From: Nonomuraea maritima | Lineage (GTDB): Bacteria > Actinomycetota > Actinomycetes > Streptosporangiales > Streptosporangiaceae | NCBI RefSeq assembly: GCF_900100395.1 | Contig: NZ_FNFB01000045.1 | Coordinates: 1 to 36,568 of the forward strand | Direction: 5' to 3' | Length of the DNA: 36,568 nt | Shown here: in pieces, positions 9,096 to 17,047 of the stretch | Position numbering within the stretch: position 1 is the first letter of the stretch | Layout: every line of letters begins with the position of its first letter | Position numbers and translations under genes: made by a program | Notes under the pieces: generated by a model | Database searches by the model: none | Seen by the model: only the letters and a program-made list of their open reading frames with translations | What the model was told of the DNA's origin: nothing

Positions 9096-10970
9096 GTGGC
9101 CCAGTCCTTCGAGCCCTACCGACCGGACGCCGACCTGCCTCTGCAGGACCCGCCGACCGATCCGCACGGCTTCCCGCGTTTGGCTGCGAGCCCGCCCGTA
9201 TCTCCTGGAAAATCCCATGAGATCATGCCTGATACGTCAAATCCGGATATGACGGGACATCCGGACACAACCTCGGGAGGACCGGCAGCAATGGCAACGG
9301 AGAACTCCGGACCTCACGTGCCATCGTCCTGGCCGGAGGCGCCGCGGCCGAACGCGGCCTCGGACGCCGCCAGGGAACAGGGCGCCGTGCCGATGTCGTG
9401 GCCCGAGATGCCTCCGCCCGGCAACCCCGCCGCGTCCTGGCCCGAGCCTCCGCGCCAGGATCCTTCGTGGCCAGAGCCGCCCGGCCCCGCACGCGCCCAG
9501 CAGCAGGGCGGCCAGCAGGGCGGCCCGCAGGGCAACCAGGCCGGCCCCGGCGCTCCGTCGTGGCCCGAGGCCCCGTCGCGAGGCCCCGCCTGGCCCGATC
9601 CGCCCCGTCCCGACGCGCACCCCGCACAGCCTCAGGGCCCCCAGCAGCAGAACGGCGGGCCGCAGGGCCCCGGCGGCGGCCCGAACCCCGAGTCCGACGG
9701 CGTGCCCGCTCCGGTGCCCGCGTGGGCGCTCCCTCCGACGCCCACTCCCGGCGCGTGGTCGAACCTGTCCTCCCCCGCCCCCTGGCCTCCGGCACCGCCC
9801 GCCGGCGGGCCACCGGCCGGGCAGATGCCACAGCAGATGCCGCAGCAGATGCCACAGCAGATGACGGAGTACATGCCCCAGCAGCCGATGGAGCAGGCGC
9901 CCCAGCAGATGCCTGAGCAGACACCCGCGTACGGAAGCCCCTCCGCCGGCAACCCGGCGCCGGCCGGACCGCCCCCGCACGGGCCCGCCGCCGACGAGCG
10001 CACCATGACCTACGGCCAGCCCCCGCGCGAGCACGGCGGCCCCGAGGGCGTCCCGGGCGGGCCTCCCGGCGACGGCCGGGGTGGGCGCCCCGGCTCCAAC
10101 CTGAGCCGCGACCCCTCCGACCCCGAGCACCGCTTCGTGACGGCCGGGCAGATCAGCGGCTCGCGCACCCCGCCGCCGGAACGCCAGCAGGAGCTCTGGG
10201 ACACCGTCTTCGGCGACAACTACCAGGCCATGGGCGACCAGGACCTCGACGACGAGGACGGCAAGCCCGTCTGGATGTACGCCCTCGGCGGCTCGGTGGC
10301 CGTCGCCCTGCTGCTCGCGCTGCTGTGGGCGTTCCTGTGGGGGCCGCTCTCGCCGGATCAGCCGACGAGCGCGAACGCCGCCGAGAAGCCCGCGGCCTCG
10401 CAGGGGTCCACCGGCACCAAGAAGGGCCAGCCGAAGATCGGGCCGCTGCCGAAGTACTCCGGCGAGCCATCGCCCGTCGTCGGCCGCGTGACCGACGCCG
10501 CGGCCGGGATCTCCGTCCCGCGCCTCGGCGGCGAGTGGCAGCTCGACGAGCGCCCGACGGTCAAGGGCACCTACGGCTACGACCTGCGGCAGTACGTCCA
10601 GGTCGCGCCGGAGCGGTACGCCGAGTTCCTGTCGGGTCCGCTGCCGGACCGGCTCGCGTCGTACTACGACCCCGAGGACCTGGAGCCGGCGATCAAGCAG
10701 GTGGTCTTCAGCGCCCGCGGCAAGTTCTTCCCGCCGGACAACAAGGTCCGCAAGGTCGCCCAGCAGGCGATCAAGGTGGGTGACCAGGTCGGGCGGTTGA
10801 TCGCGTACTCGCTGACGTCGAAGACGACGGAGGCGACGATCGTGACGATGGCCGTGAACACCGGCGGGAAGGTCCCGGCCATCGTCTACATGTCGATCCC
10901 GGCGGAGAAGAAGGAGCTGCTGCCCGACATCCGTCAGGTGATGAACCAGATCAGGCTCATCGCGTCCTGA
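9096..10970 (+). CDS. Proline-rich single-pass membrane protein with extracytoplasmic C-terminal domain
   Basis: A 624-residue protein I cannot assign to a named family. Residues 1-390 are low complexity and rich in Pro, Gln, Gly and Trp. The motif SWPE followed by APP- or PPR-like residues recurs at least five times (about 75-170), and a run of QMPQQ units lies near 245-275. A charged segment (QDLDDEDGKPV) precedes one membrane helix at about 394-418 (MYALGGSVAVALLLALLWAF). The C-terminal 200 residues form a more conserved-looking domain (VTDAAAGISVPRL, WQLDERPTVKGTYGYDLRQYVQV). N-in, C-out orientation fits the charge pattern. Proline-rich cytoplasmic tails of this kind occur in many actinobacterial membrane proteins. 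Start: GTG at 9096, supported by the -10 box six bases upstream. Confidence 0.75.
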   Translation: MAQSFEPYRPDADLPLQDPPTDPHGFPRLAASPPVSPGKSHEIMPDTSNPDMTGHPDTTSGGPAAMATENSGPHVPSSWPEAPRPNAASDAAREQGAVPMSWPEMPPPGNPAASWPEPPRQDPSWPEPPGPARAQQQGGQQGGPQGNQAGPGAPSWPEAPSRGPAWPDPPRPDAHPAQPQGPQQQNGGPQGPGGGPNPESDGVPAPVPAWALPPTPTPGAWSNLSSPAPWPPAPPAGGPPAGQMPQQMPQQMPQQMTEYMPQQPMEQAPQQMPEQTPAYGSPSAGNPAPAGPPPHGPAADERTMTYGQPPREHGGPEGVPGGPPGDGRGGRPGSNLSRDPSDPEHRFVTAGQISGSRTPPPERQQELWDTVFGDNYQAMGDQDLDDEDGKPVWMYALGGSVAVALLLALLWAFLWGPLSPDQPTSANAAEKPAASQGSTGTKKGQPKIGPLPKYSGEPSPVVGRVTDAAAGISVPRLGGEWQLDERPTVKGTYGYDLRQYVQVAPERYAEFLSGPLPDRLASYYDPEDLEPAIKQVVFSARGKFFPPDNKVRKVAQQAIKVGDQVGRLIAYSLTSKTTEATIVTMAVNTGGKVPAIVYMSIPAEKKELLPDIRQVMNQIRLIAS

Positions 10971-10979
10971 GCCGGGCGG

Positions 10980-12221
10980 CTAGAACGAGCACTCCATGTG
11001 CTTGATGCCGTTGATGAAGCTGGAGTGCAGGCGGTCGGGCTCGCCGCCCTCGATGTGCGGCACGCGACGCAGCAGCTCGCGGAACATCACCGTGATCTCG
11101 CGCCGGGCCAGGTGGGCGCCGAGGCAGAAGTGGGGGCCCGGCCCGCCGTAGCCGACGTGCGGGTTGGGGTGGCGGGTGATGTCGAAGCGCCGCGCGTCGG
11201 TGAAGACGCTCTCGTCGCGGTTGGCCGCCCAGTAGAACAGCACCGCCTTGTCGCCCTTGCGGTAGAGGTTGCCGTTCATCTCGACGTCGCGGGTGACCTT
11301 GCGGCGCATGAAGTTGACCGGGGACGCGAGCCGGACGATCTCCTCGACCGCGCCGGGCGCGCGGCCGTCGACGTCCTCCAGCCAGAGCGCGCGCTGGTCG
11401 GGGTTCTCGGTGAGCAGGCGCAGGCCGTGGGAGATGGCGTTGCGCGTGGTCTCGTTGCCCGCGACGACCAGCAGGATGAAGAACGACCCCAGCTCCTGCA
11501 TGGTGAGCCGCTCGCCGTCGATGTTGGCGTTGACCAGCGACGAGATCAGGTCGTTCGTGGGGTTGTCGGCGCGGTGGGCGGCGAGGTCCTGCACCAGCTG
11601 CTGCAGCTCCATGCCGGCGTTCAGCAGGCGCACGGCGAGCTGATCGAGCTCGCCGCCGGTGTACTCGGGGTCGAAGCCGCCGAGGATGATGTTGGAGCGG
11701 TCGAAGACGAACTGGTAGTCGCGCTCGGGGATGCCCATCATGTCGCAGATGATCTTCAGCGGCAGCCGGGCGGCGACCTCGGTCACGAAGTCGCAGCCTG
11801 AGCTCTTGACCAGCAGGTCGTCGACGATGGCGGCGGCGGCGGCCTCGACGTCGCTCTCGAACTGCTTGATCATCTTGGGGGTGAAGGCGCGGGAGACGAT
11901 CCTGCGCAGGCGGGCGTGGCGCGGGTCGTCCATGTTGATCATGGAGCCGAAGTACTCGGCGAACTCCGCCGGCATGTCGGGGATGTTCGTCGCGCCGCCG
12001 TCGCCGGAGCAGAAGACCTCGGGGTTGCGGCTGGCCTCGAGGATGTCGGCGTGCCTGACGAGCGCGTGGTAGCCGGGGCCCCTGGGGGCGAAGGCCATCT
12101 CCGGCTCCTCGAAGAACGCGGGGGTGTCGCGGGCACGAAGCTGTTCGAACGCCTCCTCGCGCTCGCTCATGGGACGGGCCCAGAAGTCACGGTCCGACAG
12201 ATCGAAGTGGAGGGCGCTCAT
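10980..12221 (-). CDS. Cytochrome P450, CYP124/CYP125/CYP142-like
   Basis: A 413-residue bacterial P450 monooxygenase. The I-helix oxygen-binding motif AGNETT is at 254-259, ExxR at E294-R297, and the haem-binding block GYGGPGPHFCLGAH carries the cysteine ligand C366. The block NMDDPRHARLRRIVSRAFTP and the closing NGIKHMECSF resemble actinobacterial CYP124, CYP125 and CYP142, which oxidise the end of sterol side chains or methyl-branched lipids; the substrate here is inferred only from that resemblance and from the nearby acyl-CoA ligase. It needs external ferredoxin and reductase, which are not adjacent. It lies downstream of the hydrolase gene on the same strand, but the 69-base gap has its own promoter-like and operator-like sequences. 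No Shine-Dalgarno; AATGAT lies six bases before the ATG. Confidence 0.93.
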   Translation of the reverse strand: MSALHFDLSDRDFWARPMSEREEAFEQLRARDTPAFFEEPEMAFAPRGPGYHALVRHADILEASRNPEVFCSGDGGATNIPDMPAEFAEYFGSMINMDDPRHARLRRIVSRAFTPKMIKQFESDVEAAAAAIVDDLLVKSSGCDFVTEVAARLPLKIICDMMGIPERDYQFVFDRSNIILGGFDPEYTGGELDQLAVRLLNAGMELQQLVQDLAAHRADNPTNDLISSLVNANIDGERLTMQELGSFFILLVVAGNETTRNAISHGLRLLTENPDQRALWLEDVDGRAPGAVEEIVRLASPVNFMRRKVTRDVEMNGNLYRKGDKAVLFYWAANRDESVFTDARRFDITRHPNPHVGYGGPGPHFCLGAHLARREITVMFRELLRRVPHIEGGEPDRLHSSFINGIKHMECSF

Positions 12222-12248
12222 GAGGCCATCATTCGAAAAGTGGGCACT

Positions 12249-12277
12249 TACGTCAATGGGTGACGTACACCGTACGT
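12249..12277. promoter_or_regulatory. Two overlapping palindromes upstream of the P450 gene
   Basis: TACGTCA (12249-12255) and TGACGTA (12261-12267) form a 7-bp inverted repeat with a 5-base spacer. Overlapping it, ACGTAC (12263-12268) and GTACGT (12272-12277) form a second perfect inverted repeat with a 3-base spacer. They lie 28-56 bases upstream of the P450 start codon, where a repressor would block a promoter. Confidence 0.6.
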
Positions 12278-12290
12278 GGGAGCGCGACGG

Positions 12291-13130
12291 TCAGCAGGCC
12301 GGGCCGAGCCAGTCGAGGATCAGGCGGCTGACCTCCGCGGGACGTTCGAGGTGGAGGAAGTGTCCCGCGTCGGGTACGAGTTCGACGCGGGAGCCCTCCG
12401 GCAGGTGGTTCTGAGCGCCCTTGACCAGTGCGGCGCCCAGGCAGCCGTCGGCCGCGCCGTGCAGGTAGAGGACCGCACCCGCGACGCCGGGCTCGATCTC
12501 GGGGTGCCGACCGGAGGATGGGGCCGCGCCGAGGATGGCCCGGTAGTAGCCGATGGCCGCGCGCAGGTTGGCCGGGTCGCCGATGCTGCGCCGGACGAAC
12601 TCCACGTCCTCGCTCGCGTCGTAGCCGGGCGACCAGTCGCCCCAGAGCCGTTCGAAGAAACCAGGCCGGGAGGCCGCCGTCTCGGCCATGGGCGTCTGGA
12701 ACAGGAAGACGTAGAAGGAGCGCTTGAGCTGGTCGTAGTCGAGGATCCCGCCCGCCGTGGCGCCCGGCGGGGGCACGGCGAGCGTCACGGCTTTGCGGAA
12801 GCGACCGGCCGTGGCGTAGACGGGGAAGGCGCCCCAGTCGTGGCCGATGACCACGGCGTCGTCGCCGCCGCCGAGCTCCTCGTGCAGCGCGCGCAGGTCG
12901 GCCGCGAGCGCCGCGCCCTCGTACGCGCCGTCGGCCGGGACCTCCGTCGGCGCGTAGCCGCGCATGAAGGGCGCGACCGCGCGGTAGCCGCGGGCGGCCA
13001 GCTCGGGCATCAGGTGTCGCCAGGTGTGCGCGGTGTCGGGGAAGCCGTGCAGGCACAGCGCGAGCGGCCCGTCCCCCATCGCCAGATACGCGAACTCCAC
13101 CCCGTTGGCGTGGACGGTCCTGATCTCCAT
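12291..13130 (-). CDS. Alpha/beta-hydrolase, epoxide hydrolase-like
   Basis: A 279-residue alpha/beta-hydrolase fold protein. The oxyanion-hole motif HGFP is at residues 28-31, the nucleophile elbow GHDWGA puts an aspartate (D98) in the nucleophile position, and the catalytic histidine is H257 in AGHFLHLE; the acid is probably the aspartate in HGAADG. An Asp nucleophile with HDWG is typical of epoxide hydrolases and haloalkane dehalogenases rather than esterases. The frame extends upstream to 13190, but the ATG at 13130 gives the family N-terminus MEIRTVHANGVEFAY, and TAGGTT lies 8 bases before it, suggesting a nearly leaderless message. It is divergent from the acyl-CoA ligase gene and followed by the P450 gene, with which it may work on the same substrate (inference). 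Confidence 0.87.
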   Translation of the reverse strand: MEIRTVHANGVEFAYLAMGDGPLALCLHGFPDTAHTWRHLMPELAARGYRAVAPFMRGYAPTEVPADGAYEGAALAADLRALHEELGGGDDAVVIGHDWGAFPVYATAGRFRKAVTLAVPPPGATAGGILDYDQLKRSFYVFLFQTPMAETAASRPGFFERLWGDWSPGYDASEDVEFVRRSIGDPANLRAAIGYYRAILGAAPSSGRHPEIEPGVAGAVLYLHGAADGCLGAALVKGAQNHLPEGSRVELVPDAGHFLHLERPAEVSRLILDWLGPAC

Positions 13131-13204
13131 GACTGCGCAACCTAGCATCAGGACCCCGGCCCGGGTCAGGCCCGATCTGTCCATATGCACTTGTAATCTT
13201 CCCT

Positions 13205-13222
13205 ACCTACCAGTCGGTAGGT
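13205..13222. promoter_or_regulatory. Perfect 18-bp palindromic operator (TetR-like) in the acyl-CoA ligase promoter
   Basis: ACCTACC, AGTC, GGTAGGT: 7-bp arms with a 4-base spacer. Sites of this shape and sequence flavour are usual for TetR-family repressors of actinobacterial lipid genes. It lies 48-65 bases before the ATG of the acyl-CoA ligase gene and 75 bases upstream of the divergent hydrolase start. No TetR gene is in the window. Confidence 0.65.
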
Positions 13223-13269
13223 CTTCCTGCGAGGATGGCGCCGAAGCCGCTCACAAGGAGGAAGGCGTC

Positions 13270-14805
13270 ATGCTCAATCTGTCGATCGTCCTGGAGGACA
13301 GCGCCAGGAACACCCCCGACGGCACCGCGATCGTCTTCGGCGACATGCGGCTGCCGTACTCCATGATCGACACTGTGGCCAACCAGGTGGCGAACCTGCT
13401 GGTGTCGCGTGGGATCGGCGAGGGCGACAAGGTCGCGCTCGCGTGCCCGAACCTGCCGTACTTCCCGTTCGTCTACTTCGGGATCCTCAAGGCGGGCGCG
13501 ACCGTGGTGCCGCTCAACGTGCTGCTGCAGTCGCGTGAGATCACGTACCACCTCGACGACAGTGACGCCAAGGCGCTGTTCTGCTTCGAGGGCTCGCCGG
13601 AGCTGCCTCTCGGCCGGCGCGGCAGGGAGGGCTTCGAGGCGGCCGAGGGCTGCGAGCACTTCTTCGTCCTGCCCGCGACCCCGCTCGCGACCGAGTCCGA
13701 GCACGGCGAGTCGTTCTGGGCGGCGCTGGACGGGATGTCCCCCACGTTCGAGACCGTGCAGACGGCTCCCGACGACACGGCGGTGATCCTCTACACCTCC
13801 GGCACGACAGGTCGGCCCAAGGGCGCGGAGCTGACCCACCAGAACATGCTGATGAACGCGCTGGTCAGCGACCGCATGTTCCCCAGCGACGAGGGCAAGG
13901 ACACCTACCTCGCGGTGCTGCCGCTCTTCCACTCCTTCGGCCAGACCACCGTCATGAACACCGGCTTCCTGCGCGGCGCCACGGTCGTGCTCATGCCGCG
14001 CTTCGACCCCGCCGAGGCGCTGGAGATCATGGTCAAGGAGAAGGTGACCTTCTTCGCGGGCGTGCCGACGATGTACTGGGCCATGCTCACCAAGATCCAC
14101 GCTGACGGCGTCGCGAAGCCCGACACGTTACGCGTGGCCGTGGCGGGCGGCGCTTCGTCGCCGGTCGAGGTGCTCAAGGACTTCGAGCAGACCTTCGGCA
14201 TCGGCATCCTGGAGGGGTACGGCCTGTCCGAGACCTCCCCGGTGGCCAGCTTCAACCAGCTGGGCCGGCCGACCAAGCCGGGCACGGTCGGCACCCCGAT
14301 CTGGGGCGTGGAGATGAAGCTCATCGACAGCGACTGGAAGACGGTCGAGGGCGAGGGCCCCGGCGAGATCGCCATCCGCGGCCACAACATCATGAAGGGC
14401 TACTACGGCCGGCCCGAGGCGAGCGCGGAGGTCATGCGCGACGGCTGGTTCCGTACGGGCGACATCGCCACGCGCGACGCGGACGGCTACTACTCGATCA
14501 TCGACCGGGCCAAGGACATGATCATCCGCGGCGGCTTCAACGTCTACCCGCGCGAGGTCGAAGAGGTCATGATGACCCACGAGGGCGTGTCGCTGGCCGC
14601 CGTCGTCGGCGTCCCCCACGGCTCGCACGGCGAGGAGGTCAAGGCGTACGTCATCCGCACGCCCGGCTCCGAGCTCACCGAGGACGAGCTGATCGCCTGG
14701 TGCAAGCAGATGATGGCGGCCTACAAGTACCCGCGCATCATCGAGTTCCGCGACACCCTGCCCATGACGGCCACCGGCAAGATCCTCAAGCGCGAGCTGA
14801 GGTAG
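13270..14805 (+). CDS. Long-chain fatty-acid--CoA ligase (AMP-forming, FadD-like)
   Basis: A 511-residue member of the acyl-adenylate-forming family: it activates a carboxylic acid with ATP and attaches it to CoA. The phosphate-binding loop YTSGTTGRPKG is near residue 176, the A5 motif YGLSETSP near 317, the A7/A8 motifs GWFRTGD and RAKDMIIRGGFNVYPREVEE around 393-437, and the C-terminal catalytic lysine is in TATGKILKREL close to the end. The frame is open further upstream, but the ATG at 13270 has an ideal AAGGAGGAAGG five bases before it. The 18-bp palindrome upstream suggests control by a TetR-type repressor, perhaps responding to acyl-CoA. The substrate chain length is not readable from sequence. 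Confidence 0.93.
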   Translation: MLNLSIVLEDSARNTPDGTAIVFGDMRLPYSMIDTVANQVANLLVSRGIGEGDKVALACPNLPYFPFVYFGILKAGATVVPLNVLLQSREITYHLDDSDAKALFCFEGSPELPLGRRGREGFEAAEGCEHFFVLPATPLATESEHGESFWAALDGMSPTFETVQTAPDDTAVILYTSGTTGRPKGAELTHQNMLMNALVSDRMFPSDEGKDTYLAVLPLFHSFGQTTVMNTGFLRGATVVLMPRFDPAEALEIMVKEKVTFFAGVPTMYWAMLTKIHADGVAKPDTLRVAVAGGASSPVEVLKDFEQTFGIGILEGYGLSETSPVASFNQLGRPTKPGTVGTPIWGVEMKLIDSDWKTVEGEGPGEIAIRGHNIMKGYYGRPEASAEVMRDGWFRTGDIATRDADGYYSIIDRAKDMIIRGGFNVYPREVEEVMMTHEGVSLAAVVGVPHGSHGEEVKAYVIRTPGSELTEDELIAWCKQMMAAYKYPRIIEFRDTLPMTATGKILKRELR

Positions 14806-14824
14806 CGCGTTCCCGGCCGGTAAC

Positions 14825-15432
14825 GTGAGCGTCATGCGGGACCGGCCGGACGACCTCGACGAGGGGCTGCTGCGGCCCGCACCGGCCCGGCACTGGAGCA
14901 TCGACGCCACCCGCGTCGACCACATGCCCGTCGGCTTCGGCGACCACCACTGGGCCGCGACCGACCACGGAGGGCGGCGCTGGTTCGTCACCGTCGCCGA
15001 CGTGCGGCGGCAGCCGTACGAGCGGCTGCGGCAGGCCATGGACACGACCGCGCCGCGGTCATCGACCTGCTCGCGGAGCTGCACGCCACGCTGCCGCCCG
15101 TGACGGCCCCGGCCCTGCCGGTCGCGCCGGCGGACCGGGCGCTGCTGGAGGAGATCGTACGGGCCGCCTCTTCCGGGCCCTGGGCAGGCGGGCCGTACGA
15201 CCGCGCCCGCTACGCCGCCGCCACCGGACGCACGCCCGACCCCGGCATGCTCGTGCTCTACCGCCTGCGCTGGGCGCTCGACGACGTGGCCGACTTCGTC
15301 GCGTAGTTCCGCGCGACGCACGCCCGCACCCCCGACACCGAGCCGGCCTGGCGTGCCCTCAGCGGCACCCTGGACGACCTCGCCTCAGGGTCCGCCTTTA
15401 CCGAATCCGGGTTGCTGTCACACCTGGAGTAG
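14825..15432 (+). pseudogene. Decayed phosphotransferase (APH-like) gene with internal deletion, frameshift and stop
   Basis: Three pieces of one former protein are visible. Frame A (14825-about 15050) reads LLRPAPARHWSIDATRVDHMPVGFGDHHWAATD, the N-lobe start of actinobacterial aminoglycoside-phosphotransferase-like proteins. From about 15060 the reading continues in another frame with VIDLLAELHATLPP and runs to 15306. After an in-frame TAG it goes on (FRATHARTPDTEPAWRAL) to a TAG at 15430-15432. The part between the N-lobe and the VIDLLAELH helix is missing, so several dozen residues and probably the catalytic core have been lost. The first start is GTG 14825 or ATG 14834. The family assignment rests on my reading of the N-terminal pattern and is moderately sure; that the gene is broken is clearer. 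Confidence 0.65.
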
Positions 15433-15476
15433 CCGTACGGTCACGGTAAGCAGTTGGACACGCAAAGGAGAGCGAC

Positions 15477-15647
15477 GTGGGCAGGCACGCGAAGCCTCAC
15501 AACCCCAAGGAGCAGCCGCCCGACCGCAAAGAGGGCGCGGTCGCCGACGAGCATCGCGTCAGCCGGGGGCGGCACTCGAAGGACAGAAGGCCCTGCGCCA
15601 AGAGCACGCCGGGCGAGCAGGCGACGCCGTCGTCCTCAGCGGCCTGA
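15477..15647 (+). CDS. Small basic hydrophilic protein of 56 residues, unknown
   Basis: GTG start with a good Shine-Dalgarno (AAAGGAG at 15464-15470, 6 bases before the GTG) and a TGA at 15645. The protein opens MGRHAKPHNPKEQPP and is rich in Lys, Arg, Pro and Ser, without hydrophobic segments; it looks disordered. It follows the phosphotransferase remnant by 44 bases. I do not recognise a family. It could be a real small gene or an accidental frame behind a purine-rich stretch; the ribosome binding site is the main argument in favour. Confidence 0.45.
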   Translation: MGRHAKPHNPKEQPPDRKEGAVADEHRVSRGRHSKDRRPCAKSTPGEQATPSSSAA

Positions 15648-15783
15648 GCGGGCGACGCACGCCGACGGGAGCCTGACGACGAGGCGGGTGACGGCGGCGG
15701 GAGGCTTGCGGGCCGCCCGCCGGGATGTCAGCAGCCGCGGGTCGCGGCAGGCCGGCCGCGCCGAGTCTCCCGTGCCACGTCCG

Positions 15784-17043
15784 TCAGGGCCAGTCGACGG
15801 CGGGGCGCAGCGGCACGTCGGCGCGGCCGTTGTCGTGCAGCTTGACGCCCAGCACCTGGTGCAACTGCACCTTGTTGCGCTCGAAGCCGACGATGCACCC
15901 GGCCATGTACAGCGCCCACACCCGGGCGGTGCCCATGCCGACCTCCTGCACCGCGTCGTCCCAGTTGGCGTCGAGGTTGTCGCACCAGTGACGCAGGGTC
16001 TTGGCGTAGTGCTCGCGCAGGTTCTCCTCGTGGCGGATCTCGAAACCGAGGTCCTCCATCTGCCGGACGAGCCAGCCGACCGACTCGAGCTCACCGTCGG
16101 GGAAGACGTAGCGGTTGATGAAGCCGCCCTTGTTGAACGTCTTCTCCTTGCCGGTGGGCCGGGTGATGCAGTGGTTGAGGATCCGCCCGCCGGGCTTGAG
16201 CTTGCCGTACAGGAAGGAGAAGTACGACGGGATGTTCTTCTTGCCGATGTGCTCGGTGAGGCCGATCGAGCTGACCGCGTCGAAGCCGGTCTCCTGCACG
16301 TCGCGGTAGTCCATGTAGCGGACCTCCGCGAGGTCCTCCACGCCGGCCTCCACGATCGCCTTCTGCGCCCACTCGGCCTGCTGCTTGCTCAGCGTGACGC
16401 CGAGGGCCTTGACGCCGTAGTGCTTGGCGGCGTGGATGACCATGCCGCCCCAGCCGCAGCCGACGTCGAGCAGCCGCATGCCCGGCTTCAGGTCGAGCTT
16501 GCGGGCGACCAGGTCGAACTTGGCGAACTGCGCCTCCTCCAGCGTCGCGTCCTCCGACGGGTAGCAGGCGCAGGTGTAGGCCATCGACGGTCCGAGGACC
16601 CACCGGTAGAAACGGTTCGACACGTCATAGTGGTGGTGGATCGCCTCGGCGTCGCGCTGCTTGGCGTGGCGCGAGCCGAGCCGGGCAAGAGCGCTCTGCC
16701 GCATCTCCTGCGGAGGCGGCGGCACCCGCATGAGCAACGGCTTGACGCCCAGCGACCGCACGGCGTCGATCTTCTCCGACGTCGTCAGGTCGTTCGTGGT
16801 GATGTTCCACATGCGGTCGAGCAAGGTGTACATGTCACCGTGGACATCGATGTGCCCGGAAATGTAGGCCCGGGCCAGACCGAGTTCTCCCGGGGCCTGC
16901 GCCAGGTAGGCCACGGCGATCGGGGACTTGACCTCGATGGACAGGTCGGCGCCGTCCGGCCCGGCCTTGCTCCCGTCGTACGCCGTGAACGCGAGATTCG
17001 CGTCAGGGCCGACGATTTTCTCAAAGATGGATGCCAGAGCCAT
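15784..17043 (-). CDS. tmsB: SAM-dependent methyltransferase of 10-methyl fatty acid synthesis (CFA synthase-like, TmsB/BfaB type)
   Basis: A 419-residue cyclopropane-fatty-acid-synthase-like enzyme. The N-terminal lipid-binding domain has the block ARAYISGHIDVHGD (about 57-70); the SAM site VGCGWGG is at 194-200; YDVSNRFY (139-146) and EHIG (in GLTEHIGKKN) are usual CFA-synthase motifs. Homologues in mycobacteria and other actinobacteria, paired with the FAD oxidoreductase encoded just upstream, methylenate oleoyl chains in phospholipids at C-10; the partner then reduces the product to 10-methylstearate (tuberculostearate). Here the pair is adjacent in the same order, with 4 bases between stop and ATG and GGGGAAGGTG as ribosome binding site inside the upstream gene. 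The pairing is what separates it from a plain cyclopropane synthase. Confidence 0.9.
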   Translation of the reverse strand: MALASIFEKIVGPDANLAFTAYDGSKAGPDGADLSIEVKSPIAVAYLAQAPGELGLARAYISGHIDVHGDMYTLLDRMWNITTNDLTTSEKIDAVRSLGVKPLLMRVPPPPQEMRQSALARLGSRHAKQRDAEAIHHHYDVSNRFYRWVLGPSMAYTCACYPSEDATLEEAQFAKFDLVARKLDLKPGMRLLDVGCGWGGMVIHAAKHYGVKALGVTLSKQQAEWAQKAIVEAGVEDLAEVRYMDYRDVQETGFDAVSSIGLTEHIGKKNIPSYFSFLYGKLKPGGRILNHCITRPTGKEKTFNKGGFINRYVFPDGELESVGWLVRQMEDLGFEIRHEENLREHYAKTLRHWCDNLDANWDDAVQEVGMGTARVWALYMAGCIVGFERNKVQLHQVLGVKLHDNGRADVPLRPAVDWP

Positions 17044-17047
17044 CTAT

